From Streptococcus sanguinis SK49 (GTDB lineage Bacteria > Bacillota > Bacilli > Lactobacillales > Streptococcaceae), in contig NZ_GL890985.1 of the NCBI RefSeq assembly GCF_000212815.1, positions 516,045 through 580,044 of the forward strand: a stretch of DNA of 64,000 nt, written 5' to 3'. The notes under the pieces are model-generated. The model saw only the letters and a list, made by a program, of their open reading frames with translations, did not search any database and had not been told where the DNA came from. The translations under genes were made by a program, and so were the position numbers. Below are positions 16,627 to 25,755 of this stretch, one piece after another; within the stretch, counting starts at the first letter, position 1, and each line of letters begins with the position of its first letter.

Positions 16627-17126
16627 AAACAGCTCTAATCATTATAGATGTACAAAATATCTTAGTTGAGACAGGTTTTCAGTCTGATAAAATGATGGAT
16701 AAAATTTCCTTTCTGCAGCATCAGGCTAGGAGTAAAGGTGTCGAAATTATCTATATTCAGCATATGGAAAATCCAGAAGATAGTGCATTAGAAGATTGGC
16801 AGCTGTCTCCTCTCATGAATCGAAAATCAGACGAAAAGGTCTTTCAGAAGAAGTATAATAGTATATTTAAAGAGACAGGTTTGAAGGATTACTTGGATAA
16901 AGAAGATATTGGTCGTCTAGTTTTATGTGGAATGCAGACGGAATATTGTGTAGATGCATCGGTTAAAGTTGGATTTGAATTTGATTATGAACTTGTCATT
17001 CCAAAAGGTGCTTTTACAACTTTTGATGGAGAAGACGCTTCGGCAGAAAAAATAAATACTTTTTACCAAAAAATTTGGGACGGACGTTTTGCGGATGTTC
17101 TAGATTACAAAAACATTTTTAATTAA
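16623..17126 (+). CDS. Isochorismatase-family cysteine hydrolase
   Basis: The 167-residue protein has the family triad Asp9 (LIIIDVQN), Lys76 or Lys77 (VFQKKYNS) and Cys109 ([10 protein letters not shown]). Substrate is unknown; the family includes nicotinamidases and other amidohydrolases. It overlaps yqeK by four bases, so it is translated with the nadD operon, yet its base composition is visibly more AT-rich than its neighbours. It may have been inserted later into this conserved operon. It is not a close copy of the PncA-like protein at 1983: it lacks the same metal-site pattern. Confidence 0.85.
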   Translation: MKTALIIIDVQNILVETGFQSDKMMDKISFLQHQARSKGVEIIYIQHMENPEDSALEDWQLSPLMNRKSDEKVFQKKYNSIFKETGLKDYLDKEDIGRLVLCGMQTEYCVDASVKVGFEFDYELVIPKGAFTTFDGEDASAEKINTFYQKIWDGRFADVLDYKNIFN

Positions 17127-17135
17127 AGAGGAACT

Positions 17136-17501
17136 ATGAAAGAACAAGAATTATTAGAACTGGTCGTGAAGGCGGCCGATGAAAAGCGTGCAGAAGATAT
17201 TGTGGCTTTGGACTTGCAAGGTCTGACTACTGTGACAGATTACTTTGTCATCGTCAGCTCGATGAACAGTCGTCAGTTGGATGCGGTCGCTGAAAATATC
17301 CGTGAGAAAGCTGCGGCGGCGGGTGTTTCTGCTGGTCATGTTGAGGGAGACGCAGCTGGCGGCTGGGTGCTCTTAGACTTGGGCGGCGTGGTCGTCCATG
17401 TCTTTTCAGAGGAAATGCGGGCGCATTACAATTTGGAAAAGTTGTGGCACGAAGCAACTGGTGTGGATGTTGCAGCCTTATTGGAAGAAAAGAATAAGTG
17501 A
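17136..17501 (+). CDS. rsfS: RsfS, ribosomal silencing factor
   Basis: RsfS binds ribosomal protein uL14 and keeps the subunits apart when nutrients are short. The 121-residue protein has the complete domain: [40 protein letters not shown] and the C-terminal [21 protein letters not shown] segment. AGAGGAAC lies before the ATG. It follows the inserted isochorismatase-like gene by nine bases. A GC-rich hairpin after it could partly end the transcript. Confidence 0.95.
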   Translation: MKEQELLELVVKAADEKRAEDIVALDLQGLTTVTDYFVIVSSMNSRQLDAVAENIREKAAAAGVSAGHVEGDAAGGWVLLDLGGVVVHVFSEEMRAHYNLEKLWHEATGVDVAALLEEKNK

Positions 17502-17532
17502 TTTTTTGCCCTTAGGCAGAAATCAGAATACG

Positions 17533-17563
17533 GCTCAGTCAGCCTGCTGGCTGAGCTATTTTT
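17533..17563 (+). terminator. Possible terminator or attenuator after rsfS
   Basis: GCTCAGTCAG, loop CCTG, CTGGCTGAGC, then TATTTTT. The T run is short of ideal, so some read-through into the methyltransferase gene is likely. Confidence 0.6.
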
Positions 17564-17575
17564 GAAAGGAAAAGT

Positions 17576-18310
17576 ATGGCAACTTATGAAACCTTCGCGT
17601 CGGTTTACGATGCGATTATGGATGATTCTTTGTATGAGAAGTGGACAGATTTCAGCCTGCGTCATTTTCCCAAGGATAAGAAAAAGCTGATGGAGTTGGC
17701 CTGTGGTACGGGGATTCAGTCTATTTATTTTAAGCAGGCTGGTTTTGATGTAACGGGGTTGGACCTTAGTCAGGAAATGCTGGATTTGGCGGAGAAACGT
17801 AGCAGAGAGGCCGGTTTGGATATTCCCTTTATCCAGGGCGATATGCTGGATTTGAGTGGTGTTGGTCAGTTTGATTTGGTGACGTGCTATTCAGACTCGA
17901 TTTGCTATATGGAAGACGAAGTCGATGTCGGTCAGGTTTTCACTCAAGTCTACCAGCATCTAAATGAGGGCGGTCGCTTTATCTTTGACGTACATTCGAT
18001 TTACCAGATTGATGAGGTTTTTCCAGGCTATTCTTATCATGAAAATGCTGAAACCTTTGCTATGGTATGGGATTCTTATGCGGACGAACCGCCTCATTCC
18101 ATCGTGCATGAGCTAACCTTCTTTGTCCAAGACGAGGATGGGCGCTTCACGCGCCATGATGAGGTGCATGAGGAGCGGACCTATGAGATTCTGACCTATG
18201 ATATCTTACTGGAGCAGGCTGGCTTTAAGAATGTCAAGGTTTACGCGGACTTTGAGGACAGGGAGCCAACTGACAAGAGCGCTCGCTGGTTCTTTGTGGC
18301 GGAGAAATGA
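17576..18310 (+). CDS. Class I SAM-dependent methyltransferase
   Basis: The 244-residue protein has the Rossmann SAM-binding motif [13 protein letters not shown] (about 40-50), an acidic residue after GLDLSQEML and the post-I motif QGDMLDL. It belongs to the YqeM-like methyltransferases that sit beside rsfS in many Firmicutes. The substrate is not known. Its stop codon is directly followed by the tmcAL start, one base apart, so the pair is probably co-translated. Confidence 0.9.
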   Translation: MATYETFASVYDAIMDDSLYEKWTDFSLRHFPKDKKKLMELACGTGIQSIYFKQAGFDVTGLDLSQEMLDLAEKRSREAGLDIPFIQGDMLDLSGVGQFDLVTCYSDSICYMEDEVDVGQVFTQVYQHLNEGGRFIFDVHSIYQIDEVFPGYSYHENAETFAMVWDSYADEPPHSIVHELTFFVQDEDGRFTRHDEVHEERTYEILTYDILLEQAGFKNVKVYADFEDREPTDKSARWFFVAEK

Positions 18311-18311
18311 G

Positions 18312-19406
18312 ATGACAGTTACCGGTATTATCGCAGAGTTTAATCCTTTTCATAATGGGCACAAATATCTGCTGGAGCAGGCTTCTGGTCTGAAAATTAT
18401 CGCTATGAGTGGTAATTTTGTTCAGCGAGGGGAGCCGGCTATCGTGGATAAGTGGACTCGGGCACAGATGGCTTTAGAAGCGGGAGCGGATTTGGTCCTT
18501 GAGCTGCCTTTCTTGGTCAGCGTTCAGGCGGCAGACTTTTTCGCTAAGGGGGCAGTAGATATTTTAGAGAGACTGGGCATCGAACAGCTGACTTTTGGAA
18601 CTGAGGAAGTGCTGGATTATGAGAGTATTTCCAAGGTCTATGGTGAAAAGGCAGAGCAGATGGAGGCTTATCTGGCTGGCTTGCCTGATTCCCTCTCCTA
18701 TCCTCAAAAGACTCAGGCTATGTGGCAGGAGTTTGCAGGGCTCAATTTCTCAGGCTCTACGCCCAATCATATCTTAGGCTTGGCCTATGCCAAGGCTGCG
18801 GCGGGAAAGGCTATAAAGCTGTGTCCGATTCAACGTCAGGGAGCCGGCTATCATTCCTTGTCAGCTAATGAGGAATTCGCCTCCGCAACTGCCCTTCGTC
18901 AGAATCTGGACCAGCCAGACTTTCTCAAAAAATTCACCCCAGCCCATCACTTGATTGAAGCGGCTCCCAAGGTGACCTGGTCGGACCTCTTTCCTTATCT
19001 CCGTTACCAGATAGTGACCTGTCCGGATTTAACAGACTTTTATCAGGTCAATCAGGAGTTGGCCGTCAGGATTAGAGTGGCCTTGAAAAGCAGTGAGACC
19101 ATAGAAGAGCTAGTTGAGCAGGTAGCAACCAAGCGCTATACCAAGGCTAGGGTTCGGCGTCTGCTGACCTATATCCTAGTCGGAGCTAGGCAAGAAGAGT
19201 TGCCGTCTGGCATCCATATTTTAGGCTTTTCCGAGCAGGGGCGCCAGCATTTGTCCAAACTTAAGGGAAAAGTTGAATTGGTCAGCCGTATCGGCAAGGA
19301 GCCATGGGATAGTCTGACTCAGCAGGCTGACAAGGTCTATCAGCTAGGAAATCCTGCACTTAGGGAGCAGAACTTTGGACGGGTTCCGATTATGAAAGAC
19401 AAGTAA
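18312..19406 (+). CDS. tmcAL: TmcAL, tRNA(Met) cytidine acetate ligase
   Basis: TmcAL forms N4-acetylcytidine at the wobble position of elongator tRNA-Met, using acetate and ATP. The 364-residue protein starts [20 protein letters not shown], giving the nucleotidyltransferase HxGH motif (NGH). [16 protein letters not shown] and [11 protein letters not shown], both strongly conserved in the family, follow. An in-frame upstream start at 18198 would run deep into the methyltransferase gene and is rejected. It is the last gene of the conserved yqeG block; a palindromic terminator begins at its stop codon. Confidence 0.93.
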   Translation: MTVTGIIAEFNPFHNGHKYLLEQASGLKIIAMSGNFVQRGEPAIVDKWTRAQMALEAGADLVLELPFLVSVQAADFFAKGAVDILERLGIEQLTFGTEEVLDYESISKVYGEKAEQMEAYLAGLPDSLSYPQKTQAMWQEFAGLNFSGSTPNHILGLAYAKAAAGKAIKLCPIQRQGAGYHSLSANEEFASATALRQNLDQPDFLKKFTPAHHLIEAAPKVTWSDLFPYLRYQIVTCPDLTDFYQVNQELAVRIRVALKSSETIEELVEQVATKRYTKARVRRLLTYILVGARQEELPSGIHILGFSEQGRQHLSKLKGKVELVSRIGKEPWDSLTQQADKVYQLGNPALREQNFGRVPIMKDK

Positions 19407-19428
19407 GGCTGAATATTCAGTCTTTTTG
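19407..19428 (+). terminator. Intrinsic terminator after tmcAL
   Basis: GGCTGAATATTCAGTC forms a short hairpin and is followed by five T. Confidence 0.7.
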
Positions 19429-19434
19429 CTTTGT

Positions 19435-19463
19435 TTGCGACAGTAAATAAAAAATGGTATAAT
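19435..19463 (+). promoter_or_regulatory. Promoter of the lipoprotein gene at 19613
   Basis: TTGCGA (19435-19440), a 17-base spacer and TATAAT (19458-19463). It gives a leader of about 140 bases before the start codon. Confidence 0.65.
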
Positions 19464-19612
19464 AAACGAATAAACTTGTTTTCACTAAAGAGCATGACTT
19501 GCTTTTTAGCGGTTTGACTGTAGGTATGAAAGCTAGCATTCGGTCCATAAAACATTGCTAGGCTTGATTGAATGCTTATCTTTCATATCTATGTCTCAAA
19601 GGAGGAAGACTC

Positions 19613-20416
19613 ATGAAAATTCAAAAGATTACCTTTATGGCCCTTACAGCTTTACTGACGCTTAGTTTAGGGGCTTGTAGCTTGATTGGGCAGAAGCATT
19701 CTCAAAAGAATCAGGGTGAGACTGAGAATAGCTTCCGTGAGAGCCAAAAGAATACTTCTTCTGACGATATTGAAGAACTCTTGGAGAAAGCAGAAACTGC
19801 GAATGAAGATCTAACTTCAATGAAGATGAAGGTGAAATTATCTATCACTGTAGATGGATCTAATAAAACTCAAACGATGAGCGGAGACCTTCTCTATGAT
19901 AAAAGCACGGATGAGCTGGCCAAGGGGCATTTAGTAATAGATGGAAAAGAGAGCGGTCAGGAGAGTTATCAAGAAGCGATTATGCCAGGCGGAGAGAATA
20001 AACTTTTGTATACTCGTTCTTCTAAAAATGGAACCTGGTCTAAGCAAGAAATGGGAAGCGGGGCAGATTATTATGTTCAGCCCGATTATTTCAAACTTAT
20101 GGATGGCTTTTATCAAATGGCTGATGATGTCACTGTAAAGGAAAGCGGTGATGAATATGTCTTTAAATTAAGTAGTAAAAATGCTGATTTACTGGGGCTC
20201 TTTGGTGAAGAATTCAAACTAGAATTGACAGGTGTTACTCAGGCGGATATGGATAAAAAGTTAGAAGTACACTTGGATAAAAAGACCTTATTCTTAAAAG
20301 ACTTTAAGCTAGGTTTATCTTATAAAGGTGAAGAAGGAAGTTTGGATGTTCAAACAGATACTCAATATTCTGACTGGAACACTATAGATGAAGATGAGTT
20401 TAAGGCGCCTCAGTAA
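19613..20416 (+). CDS. Lipoprotein, DUF6612-like
   Basis: The 267-residue protein has a lipoprotein signal (MKIQKITFMALTALLTLSLG) with the lipobox LGAC at about 19-22, then a Ser/Asn/Glu-rich linker. A beta-rich domain (about 60-267) follows, with the pattern MKMKVKLSITVDG...MSGDLLYD...LKLSSKNADLLG. This resembles LolA/LppX-like or DUF6612 lipoproteins that may carry lipids or bind wall components. I start at ATG 19613, preceded by GGAGGAAG, instead of the upstream in-frame codon at 19568. It is followed by a membrane-protein gene 41 bases on. Function is unknown. Confidence 0.85.
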   Translation: MKIQKITFMALTALLTLSLGACSLIGQKHSQKNQGETENSFRESQKNTSSDDIEELLEKAETANEDLTSMKMKVKLSITVDGSNKTQTMSGDLLYDKSTDELAKGHLVIDGKESGQESYQEAIMPGGENKLLYTRSSKNGTWSKQEMGSGADYYVQPDYFKLMDGFYQMADDVTVKESGDEYVFKLSSKNADLLGLFGEEFKLELTGVTQADMDKKLEVHLDKKTLFLKDFKLGLSYKGEEGSLDVQTDTQYSDWNTIDEDEFKAPQ

Positions 20417-20457
20417 AGCATAAGCAAAACGATTAGCTGAGAAAGAAGGGAAAAGCC

Positions 20458-21009
20458 ATGCCTTTATTGTTTGCTTATCGCTATCGTAGAGGACTCTATT
20501 TGACCATAGTCATCTTGGCATCTGTCTTTTTAGCCTTAAGCCTTATTTTCGGAACTTTAGCTTACTTTATACTATTTTCTTTCGAAAAGGCCATGCCTGG
20601 AGCAGGGATACGCTCGTTCAGTTTGCCTTTTATACTTGCTTTTTTCATGACTGTTGTAGTCGAAATCTTTGCAATAGTCCATGCGGGTCGCAAGCTGAGC
20701 AAAAAGTGCTTTGTTCTTGCAGGAACAGAATGGGGCTTGACCGTGCGAGGAGCTTTCTTGAAAGAGCATAGCTTTGCCTGGAATCAACTGGAAAGTGTTT
20801 TTTTCCGGCCGGCTTGGGGAAGAACTTCTGATGGGCAGGCTTCTTTTCGACTGGGAGTCAGGTACTATCGGAGAGACTACCTATATGTCAAGCCTTATCA
20901 TGGCAAGTCCGTTCGAGTAGATGTCACTTTTTTAGATGGCAGAATAGAGGATGTTTTTGCCTGCTTAAGCAGGCAAAAACCGGATTTGACTATTGTGAAA
21001 AAACATTAG
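20458..21009 (+). CDS. YcxB-like membrane protein of unknown function
   Basis: The 183-residue protein begins with two strong hydrophobic segments (about 14-40 and 58-80). A cytoplasmic beta-rich domain follows (GTEWGLTVRGAFLKEHSFAWNQLESVFF...), the layout of the YcxB/PH-like small membrane protein families. I cannot assign a role. It probably shares a transcript with the lipoprotein gene upstream. A strong terminator follows. A near-perfect inverted repeat (GCCTGCTTAAGCAGGC) lies inside the gene near its 3' end. Confidence 0.75.
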   Translation: MPLLFAYRYRRGLYLTIVILASVFLALSLIFGTLAYFILFSFEKAMPGAGIRSFSLPFILAFFMTVVVEIFAIVHAGRKLSKKCFVLAGTEWGLTVRGAFLKEHSFAWNQLESVFFRPAWGRTSDGQASFRLGVRYYRRDYLYVKPYHGKSVRVDVTFLDGRIEDVFACLSRQKPDLTIVKKH

Positions 21010-21030
21010 TTATATTTTTTATGAAATTAG

Positions 21031-21057
21031 GAAAAGCTTGTTTTATCAAGCTTTTTC
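21031..21057 (+). terminator. Intrinsic terminator
   Basis: GAAAAGCTTG, loop TTTTAT, CAAGCTTTTTC. A compact, strong hairpin ending in T residues. Confidence 0.85.
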
Positions 21058-21141
21058 AGTTTGTTTTGTATACGAACAGGCTTGCCTTTTTATATTTTTC
21101 ATAGTATGATATTAGTTGTAATATTTTTAGGAGGTTTTTAT

Positions 21142-21900
21142 ATGTTTAAAACACGTGCTCAATTAAAGGCGGAAGCCAAACAGTTATTGGGGCAAAATTT
21201 TGGGAAGCTATTTTTAGTTACCTTTGTACCAGCTCTGTTACTAGTAATAGCTCTTTTGGGTATCGTTCTCTTGTTTACTCTGGTTGAGATGCTCTTGATA
21301 ACCTTGTCCTATTCAACTGACGGTGGGAGTGTTTTAATTTCTGTTCTTGGCTTTCTATTTTACATAGTATTTTTAGCGACTATTATTATTACTTCTTTAT
21401 TCATACAAATTGGAATTTCCTATACTCTTCTTGATTTTATTCGCTCGAAGAATCCAGCCGTTCTTACTTTAGGGAATGCATTTCAAGTTTTTAAAACTAG
21501 ACCAAAGATGCGCTTGCTATCTATTGCTTTTTTCTACTGGCTGTTTTTAGAGTTATGGGCATTTGTTCCATTTGTAGGGATTGTAAAATCTTATGCTTAT
21601 GAACAAACTTTCTTTTTATACAAAGACAATATAAATAAAAACTTACCGGCGACAAACTATATAACTCAAAGCCGACAATTAATGAATGGTCATAAGATGG
21701 ATCGTTTTGTGATAGACCTAAGCTTTATCGGTTGGTTTATTTTATCTATTTTTACATTAGGACTTTTAAATATTTGGCTTGTGCCATACTATAGTTTAAC
21801 AGTCACTAATTTTTATGATAGTTTGCTTCAACAGTCTACAGGTCAACAGCAGTATGGAGCAACCACTTATCAAAACAGTTCTCAGCCTAATCAATTTTAA
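21142..21900 (+). CDS. DUF975 family integral membrane protein
   Basis: The 252-residue protein has the DUF975 start (FKTRAQLKAEAKQLLGQNFGK) and about five or six hydrophobic segments (near 25-55, 65-95, 130-150, 190-210). The C-terminal tail is polar and Gln-rich. AGGAGG precedes the ATG at 21142; the longer upstream frame from 21061 would add an unrelated N-terminus and is rejected. It stands alone with a terminator after it. Its function is unknown; some relatives accompany stress or envelope genes. Confidence 0.85.
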   Translation: MFKTRAQLKAEAKQLLGQNFGKLFLVTFVPALLLVIALLGIVLLFTLVEMLLITLSYSTDGGSVLISVLGFLFYIVFLATIIITSLFIQIGISYTLLDFIRSKNPAVLTLGNAFQVFKTRPKMRLLSIAFFYWLFLELWAFVPFVGIVKSYAYEQTFFLYKDNINKNLPATNYITQSRQLMNGHKMDRFVIDLSFIGWFILSIFTLGLLNIWLVPYYSLTVTNFYDSLLQQSTGQQQYGATTYQNSSQPNQF

Positions 21901-21930
21901 TGAGGAAATAATAATTATAAATAGCACTGG

Positions 21931-21959
21931 AGTTCAGCAGTTTTCTCTGCTGGACTTTT
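21931..21959 (+). terminator. Intrinsic terminator after the DUF975 gene
   Basis: AGTTCAGCAG, loop TTTTCT, CTGCTGGACTTTT. It is the first of three hairpins between here and the next gene. Confidence 0.75.
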
Positions 21960-22065
21960 ACTTACTAGAAGTCAATCCTTTGACTTCCTGATAATCGCTT
22001 GTTCGATAAAGGTGGATAGAAATTCAATTTCTATCTTTTCTCCTAGTGATTTTTCTGATTCCCTG

Positions 22066-22074
22066 TGTTATAAT
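22066..22074 (+). promoter_or_regulatory. Extended -10 promoter of the YebC/PmpR gene
   Basis: TGT directly before TATAAT (22069-22074), 42 bases upstream of the start codon. No good -35 is visible. Confidence 0.6.
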
Positions 22075-22116
22075 AAGAAAGATTAAAAATGTAATTTATC
22101 AAAAGGAGAAACTCCA

Positions 22117-22833
22117 ATGGGACGTAAATGGGCCAATATTGTGGCAAAGAAAACGGCCAAAGACGGCGCAAACTCAAAAGTATATGCTAAGTTTGGTGTG
22201 GAAATCTATGTGGCAGCTAAAAAGGGTGATCCAGATCCAGAGTCCAACACAGCTTTGAAATTTGTTATTGACCGAGCTAAGCAGGCTCAGGTGCCGAAGC
22301 ATGTCATTGACAAGGCCATTGATAAAGCCAAAGGAAACACTGACGAAACCTTTACTGAAGGCCGCTATGAAGGATTTGGGCCAAACGGTTCAATGCTGAT
22401 TGTTGATACTCTGACTTCAAATGTCAATCGAACTGCAGCCAATGTTCGTGCAGCCTTTGGGAAAAATGGCGGTAATATGGGAGCTAGCGGCTCTGTATCT
22501 TATCTTTTTGATAATAAAGGCGTGATTGTCTTTGCTGGGGACGACGCTGACAGTGTCTTTGAACAGCTGCTGGAAGCGGATGTGGATGTTGATGATGTTG
22601 AAGCAGAAGAAGGAAGCATCACTGTCTATACAGCGCCAACTGACCTTCACAAGGCTATCGTGGCTCTGCGTGAATCTGGCATTCAAGAATTCCAAGTAAC
22701 CGAGCTGGAAATGATTCCTCAGTCTGAAGTAGAGTTGACTGGTGGGGACCTCGAAACCTTTGAAAAACTTTATAGCGTTTTAGAAGATGACGAAGATGTC
22801 CAAAAAATCTATACGAATGTAGATGGGTTCTGA
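22117..22833 (+). CDS. YebC/PmpR-family (TACO1-like) protein
   Basis: The 238-residue protein has the family start [25 protein letters not shown] and the central [23 protein letters not shown] and [17 protein letters not shown] motifs. Members have been described both as DNA-binding transcription regulators and as factors that help ribosomes translate difficult proline-rich stretches. The streptococcal length and N-terminus fit the YeeN branch of the family. It is a single-gene unit with its own promoter. Confidence 0.92.
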   Translation: MGRKWANIVAKKTAKDGANSKVYAKFGVEIYVAAKKGDPDPESNTALKFVIDRAKQAQVPKHVIDKAIDKAKGNTDETFTEGRYEGFGPNGSMLIVDTLTSNVNRTAANVRAAFGKNGGNMGASGSVSYLFDNKGVIVFAGDDADSVFEQLLEADVDVDDVEAEEGSITVYTAPTDLHKAIVALRESGIQEFQVTELEMIPQSEVELTGGDLETFEKLYSVLEDDEDVQKIYTNVDGF

Positions 22834-22941
22834 TTACAGTATAATTATAAGGAGCTGAGTTTATATCGGCTTTTTTAGTTTGAGAAAAAATATTGATGGG
22901 ATATTACAAATATATCTTTTGTATTAGTCTTTTGTAAACAA

Positions 22942-22964
22942 AGTGTAAAAAAAGGGTTTACACT
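22942..22964 (+). promoter_or_regulatory. Inverted repeat overlapping the -35 (possible operator)
   Basis: AGTGTAAA (22942-22949), seven bases, then TTTACACT (22957-22964): a perfect 8-base dyad. It covers the -35 hexamer of the next promoter. A repressor site is a reasonable guess, but no regulator gene is adjacent. Confidence 0.5.
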
Positions 22965-22985
22965 AATAGGCAAATATGGTAAAAT
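22957..22985 (+). promoter_or_regulatory. Promoter of the lipoprotein gene at 23144
   Basis: TTTACA (22957-22962), a 17-base spacer and TAAAAT (22980-22985). The leader to the start codon is about 150 AT-rich bases with no clear structure. The 310-base gap between 22834 and 23143 holds this promoter, the dyad and a weak hairpin near 22852. Confidence 0.6.
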
Positions 22986-23143
22986 AAATCTTAAATTATA
23001 ATGTTTTTAATTAGAGATGCTTAACTTTCTTAATGGACTACCTTTGTAATTTTAGTAACTAATGGTTATTTTTTCAATACAAATAAGATATGATTAGCAG
23101 CTCTTTTTGATGTTATATTTTATATTATAAAAAGGAGAAAATC

Positions 23144-24307
23144 ATGCAAAAGGTTTTTCGATATTTATTTCTTTCAGTCTTGGTTGTTTTTCTTACCGGT
23201 TGTAGCTTTACTAAAAAAGCAAGTGAGAATGGAATTTCTGGTAATAACGATGTAGATGTTAAAATAAAAGGCGGTACTTATGTCTTACCAAATGATGAGT
23301 CTTCAGATTCAAAATATCTTGCTTTAAATGTTGAAATTAAGAATAAGAGTGATAAGAAACTCCGCCTTTCTGAGGGAGATATTACACTATATAATTCTGA
23401 TGATGAAAAAATTAAGCCACTTAATGTTTATGATTCAAATGATAAATTTAAAACAATGTCATTTGAACAAGTTTCTAAAAACAAGAGTATCAGCGGCTAT
23501 GTTGTCTTTGAAGTAGACCCGAAAGAAAAGTACGAACTTCATTATTCTCCTCTCTATACTGATATAGATGCGAAAGAAAAAGAAGATGTTACTATTAAAG
23601 TTGATGCTGCTAAATATCCTGATAATGTTGAAAAAATTGAAGAGCTTGCTAAACAATATGTTGATCAAGTTTTCTTAAACGGAGCTGACTCAGCTAATGC
23701 GGGAAATGTTAGCAACAACAACCCCAATTCTGCGACTGTTACCCCATTAGCGGACAAAAAAGAAGATAAGAAAAAAGATAAAGATGCCGATAAGGGAGAT
23801 GAATTTGTTCTAGGTGGAGATTTAGCTAAGGATAAGAGTGATTTTACAAAAGCTTTCACAACACAATTTGGAGAAGAATTCACTTATTACAAACCTTCTG
23901 AAGCAGAGTTGCGTACATTTGTAGATGCCTATGCTAAGGCGAATGCAAAACGTGCTAAGATTAGCTATCAAGTGAAGAGTTTCTTCCCTGAAAGCGCAAT
24001 TGTCTATGTTCGACCTGAGACAATTGGCTTGGAAAATATCCGAACTTATGATCTAATTTCAAAATTTGCAGATGAACATAAGGCTGATTACTCTAACTAT
24101 AATGATGCATACTCTGCTGCTGAAAAATACATCTTAGAACAAGCCCCAAGTCAATTTGACAGCATTCCGTTAGTGACAAGTAAGTACATGGAAAATGAAG
24201 GCTATGAACTTAAATTAGTCAAGAAAAATGGCAAGTGGGTAGTTGATACGTCTGATAGTATTGGCTACAAATCGCTTGTTCGAGCATTTAGTGGAAATTC
24301 TTATTAA
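23144..24307 (+). CDS. Large lipoprotein, DUF4352/DUF5105-like
   Basis: The 387-residue protein has a lipoprotein signal with lipobox LTGC near residue 20. The N-terminal domain (about 35-160) is an immunoglobulin-like DUF4352/DUF5067-type fold (LALNVEIKNKSDKKLRLSEGDI). A low-complexity Lys/Asp linker follows (KKEDKKKDKDADKGDE, near 205-220). The C-terminal domain (about 225-387) resembles DUF5105 and ends WVVDTSDSIGYKSLVRAF. AAAAGGAG precedes the ATG. It is probably exposed at the membrane-wall interface; function is unknown. It stands alone with its own promoter and terminator. Confidence 0.82.
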   Translation: MQKVFRYLFLSVLVVFLTGCSFTKKASENGISGNNDVDVKIKGGTYVLPNDESSDSKYLALNVEIKNKSDKKLRLSEGDITLYNSDDEKIKPLNVYDSNDKFKTMSFEQVSKNKSISGYVVFEVDPKEKYELHYSPLYTDIDAKEKEDVTIKVDAAKYPDNVEKIEELAKQYVDQVFLNGADSANAGNVSNNNPNSATVTPLADKKEDKKKDKDADKGDEFVLGGDLAKDKSDFTKAFTTQFGEEFTYYKPSEAELRTFVDAYAKANAKRAKISYQVKSFFPESAIVYVRPETIGLENIRTYDLISKFADEHKADYSNYNDAYSAAEKYILEQAPSQFDSIPLVTSKYMENEGYELKLVKKNGKWVVDTSDSIGYKSLVRAFSGNSY

Positions 24308-24353
24308 AAGAAAAAATGATTCTTTAATCATATAAAGAGTCATTAATAGAAAG

Positions 24354-24405
24354 AAACGAACAGATTTATCGAAGCAGATTCTTGCTGATAAATTTGTTCG
24401 TTTTA
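24354..24405 (+). terminator. Long-hairpin terminator after the lipoprotein gene
   Basis: AACGAACA and ATTTATC on the left pair with GATAAAT and TGTTCGTT on the right, followed by TTTA. Confidence 0.7.
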
Positions 24406-24494
24406 CGTTACAAAAACTTCCTATTATAGAAATATCTTATTCTAATTTTCAATAACTGGTACTTATTTTGAGTTTATTTTAGAAGGAGTCTGCC

Positions 24495-25637
24495 ATGAAA
24501 AAATTTTATGATAAACTGATGCAAACGCGGCATTATCTTCATCAGCATCCAGAGCTGTCTGGGCAGGAATTTGAAACGACAGCTTTCCTAAGAAGCTATC
24601 TGGAAGATTTGGAGATTAGGATTTTAGAATCCGGTCTGAAAACTGGCCTAGTTGCCGAGGTTGGCTCTGGCAAGCCAGTTATTGCCCTGAGGGCTGATAT
24701 CGATGCTCTGCCCATTTTGGAACGGACAGGTCTGCCTTACGCCAGTCAGAATGCAGGCGTCATGCACGCTTGCGGCCATGATTTTCACCAGACCAGCCTC
24801 TTAGGGGCAGCGGAGCTGCTCAAGGCTATGGAAGGAGATTTGAGAGGGACGGTTCGTCTGATTTTCCAGCCGGCTGAGGAAACTTCTCAGGGAGCCAGTC
24901 AGGTTCTTGCGACAGGTTTGCTGGACGATGTGTCTGCTATTATTGGCTTTCACAATATGCCCCAGCTTAAGGCGGGACAGCTGGCGCTTAAAGCTGGAGC
25001 CATGATGGCTGGGGTTGAGAAGTTCAAGGTTGAGGTAGAAGGAGTCAGCAGCCATGCGGCTAGGCCAGATCTGGGTGTTGATACAGTATTGACCTTGACT
25101 AGTATAATTCAAAACCTGCAGGCTCTAGTGGCCCGCACAGTATCTCCTTTTGAAGCGGCTGTTTTATCTGTAACTCATATTGAAGCAGGAGCGACCTGGA
25201 ATGTACTGCCGCAGTCAGGCTTTTTTGAAGGAACCATTCGCAGCTTCAATCCATCCTTGCAGCAGCGTCTCAAGGAAGACTTTATCCGAATTGTAGAGAA
25301 TACAGCGGAGAATTTTGGAGCTCAGGTCAAGGTTTTTTGGGATCATACACCGCCAGTGACCTATAATGACCCTGAATTGGCTGAGCTGCTCTATGAGCAC
25401 TCACAGAATCTGGCTGAGGTCCTGCCTGCCAGTCCATCCTCGGCTGGAGAAGATTTTGCTTTTTATCAGGAGAAGCTTCCAGGCGTCTTTGCCTTTATCG
25501 GCTCAAATGGGGCAGAAAATGCTCCTGACCTCCATCACGACAGCATGGTCATTGACGACGAAGCCTTCAAAGTTTCCGTTCCTTACTATGTTGAAAGTGC
25601 CCTCTTTCTCCTGCAGCACTACAGGCAGAAAGCTTAA
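24495..25637 (+). CDS. M20D-family amidohydrolase (N-acyl amino acid or peptide hydrolase)
   Basis: The 380-residue metallohydrolase has the M20D layout: start MQTRHYLHQHPELSGQEFETT, the metal motif MHACGHDFHQ (about 91-100), EE in IFQPAEETSQGAS, a lid domain (about 175-295) and a C-terminal catalytic return with HHDSMVIDDEA. These enzymes release amino acids from N-acyl or indole conjugates and similar amides. GAAGGAG precedes the ATG. The next gene is an amino-acid binding lipoprotein, so a scavenging role is likely; the substrate is not known. Confidence 0.9.
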   Translation: MKKFYDKLMQTRHYLHQHPELSGQEFETTAFLRSYLEDLEIRILESGLKTGLVAEVGSGKPVIALRADIDALPILERTGLPYASQNAGVMHACGHDFHQTSLLGAAELLKAMEGDLRGTVRLIFQPAEETSQGASQVLATGLLDDVSAIIGFHNMPQLKAGQLALKAGAMMAGVEKFKVEVEGVSSHAARPDLGVDTVLTLTSIIQNLQALVARTVSPFEAAVLSVTHIEAGATWNVLPQSGFFEGTIRSFNPSLQQRLKEDFIRIVENTAENFGAQVKVFWDHTPPVTYNDPELAELLYEHSQNLAEVLPASPSSAGEDFAFYQEKLPGVFAFIGSNGAENAPDLHHDSMVIDDEAFKVSVPYYVESALFLLQHYRQKA

Positions 25638-25755
25638 ATAAAGACTGCCTCAAAGCTGATAAAGAAAAGCTATCACCTCCATAAAAAATATATAATGGTC
25701 AAGTTTCTCCTTATTTGATATGATAAAGAAAGACTTTTTAGGAGGAATTCGAAAT

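Noticed and set aside
19613..19680. Lipoprotein signal peptide as a source of a plasmid-type peptide pheromone
   Set aside because: None of the three complete lipoprotein signal peptides in the window contains a sequence like the known cAM373-type heptapeptides.
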